In this document: piece by piece, positions 31,814-40,568 of the stretch
How positions within the stretch are numbered: the first letter of the stretch is position 1
Layout: the number at the start of each line of letters is the position of its first letter
Assembly: GCF_030499515.1 (NCBI RefSeq)
Contig: NZ_JASTWJ010000001.1
Coordinates: 7,420,001 to 7,484,000 of the forward strand
Source of the DNA: Streptomyces sp. DT2A-34
GTDB lineage: Bacteria; Actinomycetota; Actinomycetes; Streptomycetales; Streptomycetaceae
Reading direction: 5' to 3'
DNA length: 64,000 nucleotides
Program-made: the position numbers and the translations under genes
The notes under the pieces: generated by a model
Told to the model about the DNA's origin: nothing
What the model saw: the letters and a program-made list of their open reading frames with translations, nothing else
Databases searched by the model: none

Positions 31814-32839
31814 TCAGGGGGTGGTGCCAGGTACACCCCCGAGGGCGGCCAGGACCTTGGCCTCCACTTCCGGGTCGAGCCCCTTCGATGTCCGGTCCGG
31901 CCGCATGGGCGCCGTACCGCCGATGTCCTGGAGCCAGCGCCAGGTGTCGGCGACGGTCTCCTCGACAGGCCGGCAGCGCAGCCCGGTCGCGACGGCCCTG
32001 GACACGTCCGCGCCGTGCAGGGCGTCGTGCATGTCGCTGCCCGGCGGCACCCACACCGGCAGCTGGGTCCACGGCTCGATGCCCGCGTCCAGGATCACCT
32101 TCGGTTCGGTCCAGCGCGGTTCGGCGTCCCCGCCGACGGTGGCCACACAGGCGTCGAGCAACTCGCCCATGGTGGTGTGCCCTTGAGGGCTCATCAGGTT
32201 GTACGGCCCGCTCAGCTCCTGCTCCACCGCCCCCAGGATCCACTCCGCGAGGTCGCGGACGTCGACGTACTGGAGGGGAAGGTCCCGCGGGCCCGGGGCC
32301 AGCACCGGACCGCCGCGCGCGATCCGACCGAGCCACCACGGCAGCCGGCCGACGTTCTCGTACGGCCCGAGGAGCAGCCCGGCGCGCACGAGCAGCGAGC
32401 GGTCCGCCCCGTACTCCTCGGCCGCGGCCAGCTCGCCGCCCCGCTTGTCCCGCGGGTAGTCGGTCTGCTCCGCCCCGGCCTCGGCGTCCTCGACCAGCGG
32501 CGCGTCCTCGCCGTATCCGGCGGGCGGGGCCCAGGCGTACACCGAGCAGCTCGACACGTACACATACCGCCCGGCGCGGCCCCGCAGCAGCCGCGCCGCG
32601 TCCCGCACCGCGCGGGGCGCCGCCGACCAGGTGTCGACGACGGCGTCCCACTCGCCGGTGTGCTCGGCGAGGACGGCGAGCCCGTCGGACGCGGTGCGGT
32701 CACCTCGCAGCAACCGCACCCCGGCCGGCGGCTCGTGCCGGCCCCGGTTGAAGACGGTCACGTCCCAGCCGCGCCCGAGGGCCGCCTCCACGACGGCCCG
32801 CCCGGCGAACTCCGTACCACCCAGCACCAGAAGTCTCAT
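31814..32839 (-). CDS. NAD-dependent epimerase/dehydratase family protein
   Basis: 341 residues from the ATG at 32839. It is an extended-SDR Rossmann protein with MRLLVLGGTEFAGRAVVEAA at the N-terminus. VSSCSVYAW and a following DYPRDKRGGE stand in for the usual Ser and YxxxK catalytic elements (here the Tyr is in TDYPRDK). The C-terminal substrate domain includes GPYNLMSPQGHTTMGEL. It acts on an unknown nucleotide sugar or related substrate. It lies 53 bp downstream of nothing on its strand and is probably its own unit. Confidence 0.85.
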   Translation of the reverse strand: MRLLVLGGTEFAGRAVVEAALGRGWDVTVFNRGRHEPPAGVRLLRGDRTASDGLAVLAEHTGEWDAVVDTWSAAPRAVRDAARLLRGRAGRYVYVSSCSVYAWAPPAGYGEDAPLVEDAEAGAEQTDYPRDKRGGELAAAEEYGADRSLLVRAGLLLGPYENVGRLPWWLGRIARGGPVLAPGPRDLPLQYVDVRDLAEWILGAVEQELSGPYNLMSPQGHTTMGELLDACVATVGGDAEPRWTEPKVILDAGIEPWTQLPVWVPPGSDMHDALHGADVSRAVATGLRCRPVEETVADTWRWLQDIGGTAPMRPDRTSKGLDPEVEAKVLAALGGVPGTTP

Positions 32840-32923
32840 ACCGCCGACTCTGCCCGGCACGGGCGCGGGACGGAACAGGACTCTGCCATCAGCAGAAGGG
32901 TTTCGACCAAGTGGCCGGGCAGG

Positions 32924-33478
32924 TCAACGCCCGATCGGCGGGGCGTACTTGTACCCGACCCGCCGCACCGTCCGGATGGTGTCCCGGTGCTCGGCGCCCA
33001 GCTTGCGGCGCAGCCGGGCGATGTGGACGTCGACGGTACGGCCGTCGCCCACATGCCCGTACCCCCACACCGTGGTGACCAGCTGGTCGCGGGTGTGCAC
33101 GCGATGCGGGTTGGCCACCAGGTGGGCGAGCAGTTCGAACTCCAGGTAGGTGAGGTCGAGTTCACGCCCGTCGACGGCGGCGGTGCGCCGCACGGTGTCG
33201 ACGGTGACGAGCGGGTCGCCGTCGGCGCTCCGGGCCGGACCCGGAGCCGGCGGCTGCTGGTCGGCCGGCACGAGCACCAGGTAGCCGATCATCGGCGGCT
33301 GCCCCGGGAGCGTGGGCAGGGAGTGCTGGGGGGCGGGCAGCCAGGTGGCGCCCGGCGGCAGCAGGTCCGCGACGTCGATCACCTCGTCCCGGTCCACGGC
33401 ACGCAGATGATGCCGTGAACCGTGCGGGGCAGGGGAGTTGAGCGTGGCGGCGGAGGACAGAGAACGAGTGGTCGCCAT
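32924..33478 (-). CDS. Orphan OmpR-type winged-helix regulator
   Basis: 184 residues. The last 95 are a PhoB/OmpR DNA-binding domain (LTYLEFELLAHLVANPHRVH, VWGYGHVGDGRTVDVHIARL, RTVRRVGYKY). The first 85 are not a receiver and show no phosphorylation site (MIGYLVLVPADQQ), so control must differ from a classic response regulator. No kinase is adjacent. It is located beside glnII; a regulatory link to nitrogen is possible but not shown. Confidence 0.88.
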   Translation of the reverse strand: MATTRSLSSAATLNSPAPHGSRHHLRAVDRDEVIDVADLLPPGATWLPAPQHSLPTLPGQPPMIGYLVLVPADQQPPAPGPARSADGDPLVTVDTVRRTAAVDGRELDLTYLEFELLAHLVANPHRVHTRDQLVTTVWGYGHVGDGRTVDVHIARLRRKLGAEHRDTIRTVRRVGYKYAPPIGR

Positions 33479-33769
33479 GAGAGGTCAGCTCTTTTCGCGC
33501 GAGGAGTCCGTTGAGGAGACGTACGTCGTTTCGCGCTGGCCGAAGGCCGGGGAAGTTACGGCTTTACAGGGCCCGCGCGTTCACCGCGCGGCAACACACC
33601 CGGTCGAAGTCGTCGTGCTGACGGGAAGGCCAGAAGGGCTCGAGGTCATGGCGACCTGTCGAGGAGTACTTCGGGAAGCTGGCCATGCCCCCATTGAAGC
33701 AGACACCGCCCACGGAAAGGACCCTCCTCTCACTGCTTGGACGATTCCTTGACGCCCCAGTGACAAGGC
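33479..33769. other. Intergenic leader of the winged-helix gene
   Basis: About 290 bp without a convincing gene. It should contain the promoter of the minus-strand winged-helix gene. A small hairpin CCGCGCG/CGCGCGG lies near 33572-33590. Nothing else is recognised. Confidence 0.4.
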
Positions 33770-33806
33770 GAGGGGGGCGCCCACCGTCCTGGTGGGCGCC
33801 CCCCTC
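33770..33806 (-). terminator. Terminator of glnII
   Basis: A perfect 16-bp stem (33770-33785 with 33791-33806), GAGGGGGGCGCCCACC and its complement around GTCCT, lies 34 bp beyond the glnII stop. Confidence 0.93.
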
Positions 33807-33840
33807 GGGAGCTACTGGGCTCTCGGAGCCACTGGGTGGA

Positions 33841-34872
33841 TCAGACCTGGCCGGCCTTCTCCAGCGCGGTGCAGCAGGTGTCGACGATCAGTCGGGTCAC
33901 CAGGTACGGGTCGACGTTGGCGTTCGGACGGCGGTCCTCGATGTAACCCTTGCCGTCCTTCTCGACCTGCCACGGGATACGCACCGACGCACCACGGTTG
34001 GACACGCCGTAGGAGTACTCGTTCCACGGGGCGGTCTCGTGCAGACCGGTCAGACGGTCGTCGATGCCGGCGCCGTAGTTCTTGACGTGGTCGAGCGGCT
34101 TGGAGCCCTCACCGAGCGACTCGCACGCGGTGATGATCGCGTCGTAGCCCTCGCGCATCGCCTTCGTGGAGAAGTTCGTGTGCGCACCGGCGCCGTTCCA
34201 GTCGCCCTTCACCGGCTTCGGGTCCAGCGTCGCGGAGATGCCGAAGTCCTCGGCGGTGCGGTAGAGCAGCCAGCGGGCGACCCACAGGTGGTCGGAGACC
34301 TCCAGCGGGGAGACCGGGCCGACCTGGAACTCCCACTGGCCGGGCATGACCTCGGCGTTGATGCCGGAGATCGCGAGGCCGGCGGCCAGGCAGTTGTCCA
34401 GGTGGGCCTCGACGACCTCACGGCCGAAGATCTCGTCGGCGCCGACGCCGCAGTAGTAGCCGCCCTGCGGGGCCGGGAAGCCGCCCTTGGGGAAGCCGAG
34501 CGGGTAGCCGTCCTGGAAGAAGGTGTACTCCTGCTCGATGCCGAAGATCGGCTCCTGAGCGGCGAACTTCTCGGCGACCTCGGTGAGCGCGGCACGGGTG
34601 TTGGACTCGTGCGGCGTCATGTCGATGTTGAGGACCTCGCACAGGACGAGGATGTCGTCGCCGCCGCGGATCGGGTCGGGGCAGGTGAAGACCGGCTTGA
34701 GGACACGGTCCGAGGAGTGGCCCTCGGCCTGGTTCGTGGAGGACCCGTCGAAGCCCCAGATCGGCAGCGCGTCCAGACCGACGGGCTCACCCGACATGAT
34801 CTTCGTCTTGGAACGGAGCTTGGCCGTCGGCTCGGTGCCGTCGATCCAGATGTACTCAGCCTTGAAGGTCAC
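33841..34872 (-). CDS. glnII: GlnII, eukaryotic-type glutamine synthetase
   Basis: 343 residues. The GTG at 34872 is chosen: it has AAGGA eight bases upstream and gives VTFKAEYIWIDGTEPT, the usual start. The in-frame ATG at 34881 would touch its ribosome site. Type II features: IWGFDGSSTNQAEG (near 38), GIEQEYTFFQDGYPLGFP (near 122), GDWNGAGAHTNFSTKAMR and RGASVRIPWQ. It makes glutamine from glutamate, ammonia and ATP. It lacks the adenylylation tyrosine loop of GlnA, so it is not a GlnE target. A GlnR box lies 100-140 bp upstream. Confidence 0.97.
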   Translation of the reverse strand: MTFKAEYIWIDGTEPTAKLRSKTKIMSGEPVGLDALPIWGFDGSSTNQAEGHSSDRVLKPVFTCPDPIRGGDDILVLCEVLNIDMTPHESNTRAALTEVAEKFAAQEPIFGIEQEYTFFQDGYPLGFPKGGFPAPQGGYYCGVGADEIFGREVVEAHLDNCLAAGLAISGINAEVMPGQWEFQVGPVSPLEVSDHLWVARWLLYRTAEDFGISATLDPKPVKGDWNGAGAHTNFSTKAMREGYDAIITACESLGEGSKPLDHVKNYGAGIDDRLTGLHETAPWNEYSYGVSNRGASVRIPWQVEKDGKGYIEDRRPNANVDPYLVTRLIVDTCCTALEKAGQV

Positions 34873-34973
34873 GGGCCACATCCTTCGGGGGTGGGTCTAG
34901 GCGCACTTGCGGGTGCTGCGGCGCTGCGGCACTGAGGCGCCGCTCTTGATGCCCGCGAGCCTGTCAACAGGCG

Positions 34974-35011
34974 ATTTCCCGCCCGTTGCTCGAATGTGAA
35001 CCCCGTGTTAC
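34974..35011 (-). promoter_or_regulatory. GlnR box upstream of glnII
   Basis: Read on the minus strand: GTAAC, six bases, TTCAC, six bases, GCAAC, six bases, GAAAT. This is the four-half-site pattern with 6-nt spacers known for the actinobacterial nitrogen regulator GlnR. It predicts activation of glnII under nitrogen limitation. Confidence 0.85.
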
Positions 35012-35137
35012 CTGGTGGTGGTGTGGCGCGTTTCACGCTGTGAGCGACCCCGCGAAGGCGATACGGCGACGTCCGGCCCCCTGGCCAGAAACGGTCCGAC
35101 GCCTCGTATGCGAAGGGAGTGAGACACGCACCCGCAC

Positions 35138-35354
35138 CCGCGTACGGCGGCAAGGGGACGTGCCTGGGGGTGTCCGCCCGCAGAGTCGGGCGTCAAGAAA
35201 CGGCACCTCTAGCCCAACGCCCACCGCCCGACCGAGGACGGACACCCCCCGGCACGGCCCCGACCCACAACCCACCCGCAGGCGCTACCCGCACCCCCAC
35301 TCACCCGCGCAGGCTGCCGCAGGCACCCCCGGCCCCACCGCCGGAGGCACCACG
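35138..35354 (+). repeat. Dispersed repeat, copy 2
   Basis: Plus-strand match to the minus strand of 2009-2217 (see that entry). Here it is intergenic, between the glnII promoter and the secreted-protein gene. It contains no gene of its own that can be supported. 35355-35420 is GC-rich spacer with nothing recognised. Confidence 0.8.
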
Positions 35355-35420
35355 CGGGCCCTGCCACCCACACCCGCGAGCGGCAGGACCCATGACACGT
35401 ACGGCGTGGTTACCCGAGCC

Positions 35421-36110
35421 TCACCCCACCTTCTCGATCACTGCCCGACGGATCAGGAACTTGCCGGGCTCACGAACCTGCTCGAAGGCGGCGTTGTTGA
35501 GCAGCACACAGCTGCCGGACACCGAAGTGACCTCAACGGTCGTGGACTTGTTGTTGTCCAGGTTGGTGACCTTCAGCTTCGTGCCCGCCGGGAACTGGTT
35601 GCTGGACGCGGCAGGAGCCCCGCCCTCGCCGGAGAGCGTGACGGTCGAGCCGTTGCAGACCTGCTGCCCCGACGCCCCGGCACCACCACCGACGTCCCCC
35701 GCGTTCCCCGCGTCCCCCGAGTCGCCGACGCCCCCCGTGTCGCCGGCCTCCTCAGCGGGAGCGGTCTGCGCCGGCTGCGAGGCCTGGGAGTCCTGAGCCG
35801 ACTCCCCAACCGCACACCCGGACGCTTCCTGCTGGACCTTGATCTGCGCGATGACGGCCTCGCGGTTGGCGATCCGCGCCTCGGACTGCGCGTCGGGATC
35901 GGCCCGTTGACCGTCGATGAACTTCTGGTTGTTGCCGAGAGCGGTGGCAAGGCCTTGGCAGACGTTGGAGTCCGCGGTCGACAGGGTCCTGGGACTCTGC
36001 GAGGCGTTCGAGGTCCCGGCCACGACGAAGGCACCACCTCCGGCCACCGCCACCGCACTCACCGACAGCGCGAGCTTTTTCTTCGTGCCGAGAGTTCTCC
36101 TGCGCGACAT
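35421..36110 (-). CDS. Secreted protein with C-terminal double-psi beta-barrel-like domain
   Basis: 229 residues from the ATG at 36110 (CAGGAGG upstream). A basic N-terminus and hydrophobic core form a signal (RRRTLGTKKKLALSVSAVAV). A helical segment and an acidic Gly/Ala/Asp linker (residues ~105-145) lead to a C-terminal ~85 residues resembling RlpA-type barrels (FPAGTKLKVTNLDNNKSTTV, VSGSCVLLNNAAFEQV, PGKFLIRRAVIEKV). The catalytic Asp of true RlpA lytic transglycosylases was not identified, so it may bind peptidoglycan only. Confidence 0.82.
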   Translation of the reverse strand: MSRRRTLGTKKKLALSVSAVAVAGGGAFVVAGTSNASQSPRTLSTADSNVCQGLATALGNNQKFIDGQRADPDAQSEARIANREAVIAQIKVQQEASGCAVGESAQDSQASQPAQTAPAEEAGDTGGVGDSGDAGNAGDVGGGAGASGQQVCNGSTVTLSGEGGAPAASSNQFPAGTKLKVTNLDNNKSTTVEVTSVSGSCVLLNNAAFEQVREPGKFLIRRAVIEKVG

Positions 36111-36228
36111 GCGCGCCTCCTGAGAGGTAGGGGAGCGTACGCCGCTATGTACGAGATACCGAACGAGGTTACTCAGCGGTTTACAGGAGTCACTGAAGTA
36201 ACCTGCGTCACACGAGGGTGGGGATGGT

Positions 36229-36594
36229 TCAGCTCTTGCGGGACAGGGCGTCCCGGACGGCCTCGTCGGTGCGCCCGACTACGGCGGTGCCGTCCTCCGC
36301 GGTGATGATGGGCCGCTGGATCAGCTTCGGGTGCTCGGCGAGCGCCTTGATCCACCGGTCGTGTTCCGCGGCGTCCCGGGCCCACTCCTTGACCCCGAGC
36401 TCCTTGGCGACGGCCTCCTGGGTCCGGGTGATGTCCCAGGGCTCGAGCCCGAGCCGTTCGAGGACCTCCCGGATCTCGTCCTCGGTCGGCACATCCTCCA
36501 GATAGCGGCGGACGGTGTAGTCGGCGCCTTCGGCGTCGAGGAGCGTGAGCGCGCTGCGGCACTTGGAGCAGGCCGGATTGATCCAGATTTCCAT
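36229..36594 (-). CDS. ArsC/Spx-type thioredoxin-fold protein
   Basis: 121 residues from the ATG at 36594. INPACSKCRSAL near residue 5 is a CxxC active site in a thioredoxin-like fold. The ArsC arginine is likely within QRPIITAEDG. The family includes arsenate reductases and YfgD-like proteins. No other arsenic gene is adjacent, so a general thiol or arsenate reductase is the safest call. Confidence 0.88.
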   Translation of the reverse strand: MEIWINPACSKCRSALTLLDAEGADYTVRRYLEDVPTEDEIREVLERLGLEPWDITRTQEAVAKELGVKEWARDAAEHDRWIKALAEHPKLIQRPIITAEDGTAVVGRTDEAVRDALSRKS

Positions 36595-36826
36595 GCTGCA
36601 CACGTTAACCCGTGGAGGGCCTGTTCGATTTTGACGCCGCCTCACACGCACCTCGCGGAGCTGGTGTGACAGGACGCCAAATCCCTTGCTCACCTGGACA
36701 TTTGCCAGGCTTCGCGGACTCCCTGATTGTCAGTGGGGGCCGGTAGACTAGGAGCAGTGTTCGAGGGAATCGCCGAAGACGCCGAAGTCTTTCGGTGAGG
36801 GCCCTGACCGCGACAGGAGGATGCCT

Positions 36827-37153
36827 GTGCCCGCTGCCGCACTGAAGCCGAAGCCGACCCGCAAGCCGCTGCCCACCCAGTCCACCGCGCAGCACCCGGT
36901 GCTGCTCGACCTGCCGTACGCGCCCATGGAGAAGCGGCCGCTGCCGCCGGGCCGTCCGCGCGAGTGGTACATCACCCACAACCGCCGCCTCAAGGCCATG
37001 CGCCTCGCGATCGCCCTGCTCGACTCGGGCGTCCTCATGCCCAACCAGGCCCACAACGACACGATCCGAAGCACCGCGCAGACGATCGGCGTCCATTCGC
37101 CGTCGGACACGACGTGCCACATGGTGCGGGCGTTCATGAGGTATTCGAGGTAG
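36827..37153 (+). CDS. Conserved small hypothetical protein
   Basis: 108 residues. The GTG at 36827 is preferred because AGGAGG ends six bases before it; the ATG at 36821 abuts that site. The N-terminus is Pro/Lys-rich. The rest is basic and helical (PREWYITHNRRLKAMRLAIA, ALLDSGVLMPNQAHNDTIRS, TAQTIGVHSPSDTTCHMVRA), perhaps nucleic-acid binding. Family not recognised. A hairpin follows. Confidence 0.75.
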   Translation: MPAAALKPKPTRKPLPTQSTAQHPVLLDLPYAPMEKRPLPPGRPREWYITHNRRLKAMRLAIALLDSGVLMPNQAHNDTIRSTAQTIGVHSPSDTTCHMVRAFMRYSR

Positions 37154-37161
37154 GCCACGAC

Positions 37162-37193
37162 GCCGGGTGCCCAAACGATCAACGGCACCCGGC
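37162..37193. terminator. Hairpin between convergent genes
   Basis: GCCGGGTGCC (37162-37171) and GGCACCCGGC (37184-37193) form a perfect 10-bp stem. It lies 8 bp after the small plus-strand gene and 37 bp beyond the end of the minus-strand gene. Confidence 0.85.
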
Positions 37194-37230
37194 ACCGCCT
37201 TACCCCCTGCGTGCCCCCGCCCTCACCCCC

Positions 37231-38421
37231 CTACGCCGACAACTCCCGCTCCAACGGCGTCCGAAACCGAGGCGTCACCCGAGCCGCCCCCACCCACCCC
37301 CGCAACCGCTCCGCCTCCACGGCGACCGCGGCCTGAACCGCCCGCCGCTCCACGGCCCCCAGATCCTCCAGCAACCGCCAGACGATCTCCCCGTCCCCGC
37401 GCTGGGCCCAACCGCCCACCACCCGCCCGTCCCACCACACCGTCGGCCCCACATTGCCGCTCCGGTCGAACAGCGACGGCCACAGCTCCGGCGCCAGATA
37501 CCACTCCCGCCGTTGCCACCCCATCGCCGTCGGGTCGAGGGCGGGCAGCAGCGCCGCCCACGGCTCGGTGGGCCCGGCCACCGGACCGACGTCGCCGTCG
37601 AGGACGAACCCCGTCCCCTCGTCGAGGGACACGGCCTGCGCCCCGATCGCGGCCAGCGCCCGGCGCACCTCCGTCACGCGCCACCCCGTCCACCACTTGA
37701 GGTCGGCCTCCGTCGCCGGCCCGCACACCGCGAGCCAGCGCCGCAGCAACTCCGCCTGCGCCCCGGAAACGTCCAGCCCGGGATGGGCGGGCGCCACCGC
37801 CCACCGGAACTGCGAGGACGTCCAGGAGCCCAGCGGCCGCCCCCGCACCACCTTTCCCTCGACGCCCAGCACCCGCAGCAGCCGTGTCGAGACGGTGTGC
37901 ACCCCCTCGTAGCTCTTGCCGGCCCCGTACACGAACCGCTCACGCAACCGCGGCTCGTCCTCTGCGAGTTCGGCAGCCGTCGCCGGCCCGCGCCGCGCCA
38001 GCGCGGCCAGCGTCGACTCCTCGACCTCCGCCAGCCAGGCCGCATCCGGCGCCCCCGCCGCCGCCATGTGCTTGACCAGCGTGGCCCGCTCCCGGGCGGC
38101 GACCGCGAGGCCGGTCGAGGCGTGCACGACGGCCGTCAGCTCCGTAGGGAACACGAACACGGTGTGCCGCATGCCGTGCATCCGGACCAGCGCCCGGTCC
38201 TCGTACAGCGCCCGCTCGGTCCGCGCGACGGTGCTCGCGGGCTCCGCCAGCCGCGCGCCCACGGCCAGATACACGGTCGCCGGATCGGTGCCGTGCAGCG
38301 CGACCAGGGACTCGGCGACCTCGACCGGCCCCGCCGCCCGAGCGGCCCCGGCCAGCCGATGTCGCAGCCCCAGCCGGGCCCGGCGCTCCGCCACCCCGAT
38401 GTACCGCAACCCGCCACCCAT
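37231..38421 (-). CDS. Winged-helix protein of the YcaQ/AlkZ (HTH_42) family
   Basis: 396 residues from the ATG at 38421 (GGAGG five bases upstream). The family consists of tandem winged-helix domains and includes DNA glycosylases such as AlkZ and YcaQ that unhook alkylated or crosslinked bases. The family's catalytic Q-x-Q normally sits in an LQ.QDP segment, but here this reads LVALHGTDPATVYLA, with His and Thr in place of the glutamines. Other landmarks: RMHGMRHTVFVFP, WTSSQFRWAVAPAHPG and GWQRREWYLAP. It may be a glycosylase variant or a non-catalytic DNA binder. Confidence 0.82.
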   Translation of the reverse strand: MGGGLRYIGVAERRARLGLRHRLAGAARAAGPVEVAESLVALHGTDPATVYLAVGARLAEPASTVARTERALYEDRALVRMHGMRHTVFVFPTELTAVVHASTGLAVAARERATLVKHMAAAGAPDAAWLAEVEESTLAALARRGPATAAELAEDEPRLRERFVYGAGKSYEGVHTVSTRLLRVLGVEGKVVRGRPLGSWTSSQFRWAVAPAHPGLDVSGAQAELLRRWLAVCGPATEADLKWWTGWRVTEVRRALAAIGAQAVSLDEGTGFVLDGDVGPVAGPTEPWAALLPALDPTAMGWQRREWYLAPELWPSLFDRSGNVGPTVWWDGRVVGGWAQRGDGEIVWRLLEDLGAVERRAVQAAVAVEAERLRGWVGAARVTPRFRTPLERELSA

Positions 38422-38601
38422 CCCGACCTCCACCCGTCACGCCGTCACACCGCCAGTGACCGCATCTCCCGGACCCCACTGACAACGGCGGGTCGGAGCG
38501 GCCGGCCCCGAGCCATAGCTGATGCCGTCAGCCGTACCACGAACGTACGCAGCGCGAGCTCCGCGCCCTCGCCCAAGGTGAGCCGCCGCAATCCGCGAGC
38601 T

Positions 38602-39417
38602 TCAGCCGCGCTTCGTGAAGGCGGTGCCGGTGACGGTCCGTCCCTGTGGCAGCTGCTTGGCCGGCCACGACCGGGTGGCCGTCCAGGCCCGGTCGCCCAG
38701 ACCGGTCAGTACGGCCGTCACGAACTGCCGCCGGTCCTCCACGTGCTCCTGGAACCACAGCCCCAGCATGTGCTCCGCGTCCGGCACCTCGAACCGGGTG
38801 GCCTGCGCGCGAGCGGCCAGCGCGTCCTGCACCGCCTCCGTCACGGCCGGCGGGATGACCGCGTCCGTCCCCGGCACCGCGAGCACCGCCCGCCCCTCGT
38901 ACGCCCGCAGCACGTCGAGCGCGGGAGCCGCACGCCAGCCGTCCGGCCTGCGGATGATCTCGCTGAACCGCCCGTTCCCCTCGCCGAACGGCACGTCCCA
39001 CGCCTCCCGCGCGTACACAGCGGGCGCGCACAGCCCCACCGCCGCCACGCGCTCGCCGTAGTGACCGACGAGGTCCGCCACCGTCTGCCCGCTCATGCTG
39101 AAGCCGACCACGATCAGCGCACCGCCCGCCGGCACGCGCGCGTCGATGACGGCGACCGCCTGCTCGAAGCGGCGCCGCAGACTCAACTCCCGTAGCTCAC
39201 CGGTGCTTTCGCCGTGCCCCGAGAAGTCGAAGGCAAGCCCGTGGCAGCCGCGGGACACGAACTCGGCGAGCAGCGGGAGCAGCCGCTCCTTGCTGCCGTT
39301 GCCCGCACCGTGCAGCAGCACGACGGTGGCCGCCCCCGGGGTGTCGGTGTCACCGCCGTACACACCGCTGAGCAGTTCACCGTCGTGGGCGTATGTGAAA
39401 GGGGAGAGCTCGGTCAT
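38602..39417 (-). CDS. Alpha/beta hydrolase
   Basis: 271 residues from the ATG at 39417. Canonical elements: VVLLHGAGNGSKERLLP (oxyanion region near 35), GFSMSGQTVADL with the nucleophile Ser near 105, probable acid in PGTDAVIPPAV, and the His in PDAEHMLGLWF. LAFDFSGHGESTG is typical of serine esterases or peptidases. Substrate unknown. It is a single gene convergent to nothing close. Confidence 0.9.
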   Translation of the reverse strand: MTELSPFTYAHDGELLSGVYGGDTDTPGAATVVLLHGAGNGSKERLLPLLAEFVSRGCHGLAFDFSGHGESTGELRELSLRRRFEQAVAVIDARVPAGGALIVVGFSMSGQTVADLVGHYGERVAAVGLCAPAVYAREAWDVPFGEGNGRFSEIIRRPDGWRAAPALDVLRAYEGRAVLAVPGTDAVIPPAVTEAVQDALAARAQATRFEVPDAEHMLGLWFQEHVEDRRQFVTAVLTGLGDRAWTATRSWPAKQLPQGRTVTGTAFTKRG

Positions 39418-39660
39418 GTGCCCCATTTTTTCACGGCACTTGGGTCCCGGGAAAAGGAGGTGCACGCCCGGTGACCGGATCCCTACGCTGGACACGCGTA
39501 ACGGAGCGGCTCACGCCGCTTCCCGCAGGGCAGGCGCCGCCCTGCGCGCTCGGGGCTGCTCTCTACGCACCGACGGACGGTCGCCCTTCCCCCAGCGCCC
39601 CGCCGGAACATCGGTCACCGCTCAAGATCCAGAATCGAACCACGCTCACGGAGGCCCGTG

Positions 39661-39948
39661 ATGGGCACCATCGTCATGTCCGGGACCGTCGTCCTGGTGA
39701 TCTTAGGATTCGACAACCACCTCTACTGGCTGGCCGCCGTCGCGGTGCTCTTCCTCTACCTGCGGTACGGCCGGAGCTCCTCCGTGCCGAGCGGCGGGGC
39801 CGGGGGAGGGGCCTCGTCGGGCGGTTCCGTGCCCGCGGACTACCACTCCTACCGCGACCGCCGCGACATGCAGGCCAAGTGGGAGCGCCGCTACCGGCGC
39901 GAGCGTCCCTTCGAGGCCCGTCGCCAGGAGCGCGACAAGAGCAAGTGA
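39661..39948 (+). CDS. Small single-span membrane protein
   Basis: 95 residues. The ATG at 39661 has GGAGG six bases upstream. Residues ~5-35 are hydrophobic (SGTVVLVILG and YWLAAVAVLFLYLRYG). They are followed by a Gly/Ser linker and a highly charged tail (DRRDMQAKWERRYRRER). Function unknown. Confidence 0.75.
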   Translation: MGTIVMSGTVVLVILGFDNHLYWLAAVAVLFLYLRYGRSSSVPSGGAGGGASSGGSVPADYHSYRDRRDMQAKWERRYRRERPFEARRQERDKSK

Positions 39949-39974
39949 GACCAGCTCGGCTGGTAGCCCGAGGC

Positions 39975-39997
39975 GCCCCCGGTCACAGGCCGGGGGC
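39975..39997. terminator. Hairpin between convergent genes
   Basis: GCCCCCGG (39975-39982) pairs with CCGGGGGC (39990-39997). It overlaps the stop of pspAB and follows the small membrane protein gene. Confidence 0.65.
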
Positions 39998-40567
39998 ACC
40001 CCAGACCGGGAACCAGCGGGTCAGGTCCTGCTCGATCCGCAGGTCGTTCGCGAGGGCGGCTTTCACCCGCAGTTCCAGCGGGTTGTCACGCCGTTCCGCC
40101 CGGCCGGGCAGGGGGGCGAAGGGATAGAAGGTGCCCCGCTTGTAGAGGTAGACGAGGGCGAGCCGCCTCCCCTCGTCGTCCTCGAACCCGGCCAGCGAGC
40201 ACAGCAGCTGCGGACCGAAGCCGTTGACCTCCATCGCGCTGTTCACCGCGTGCAGGTCGTTGACCAGCTCCGGCAGCTGCTCGGGCTTGCGCCGGGAGAC
40301 CAGCCACGAGTAGCCGTAGCCGTCCCGGGCCAGCTCCACCGGCCGGCCCTCGCGCTCGGCGTCCGCGTCGAGCAGCGCCTGGACCTCGCGGTGTATCTGC
40401 CCGAAGATCGCCCCCTCGACCGGGGCGAAGCACACCGCTCCACTCCCGGTCGGCCGGAACCCGGCCGCCGCCTCCAGCGTCACCGCCGCCGACGGCAGCC
40501 CGAAGAGCTGGTCGAGATCGGGCGCGACCGGCTTCGTACGGCCGAGCAGGATGTCCAGCAGCCCCAT
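39983..40567 (-). CDS. pspAB: PspAB, PspA-associated protein
   Basis: 194 residues from the ATG at 40567 (GGAGGGG upstream). It matches the PspA-associated PspAB type: MGLLDILLGRTKPVAPDLDQ, LPSAAVTLEAAAGF, GFGPQLLCSLAGF, VYLYKRGTFYPFAP and a closing RWFPVWGAPGL. The family accompanies PspA/phage-shock envelope stress proteins. No catalytic motif is seen. It starts immediately after htpX on the same strand (1-bp gap), so both act together in membrane protein quality control. Confidence 0.88.
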   Translation of the reverse strand: MGLLDILLGRTKPVAPDLDQLFGLPSAAVTLEAAAGFRPTGSGAVCFAPVEGAIFGQIHREVQALLDADAEREGRPVELARDGYGYSWLVSRRKPEQLPELVNDLHAVNSAMEVNGFGPQLLCSLAGFEDDEGRRLALVYLYKRGTFYPFAPLPGRAERRDNPLELRVKAALANDLRIEQDLTRWFPVWGAPGL

Positions 40568-40568
40568 C

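Noticed and set aside
33438..33752. A 104-codon plus-strand frame before glnII
   Set aside because: It overlaps the start of the winged-helix gene in antisense, has no ribosome site and no domain.
36229..36693. A longer ArsC-like protein starting at 36693
   Set aside because: The extra N-terminal residues are basic and unlike the family, which begins just before the CxxC; the ATG at 36594 gives the normal length.
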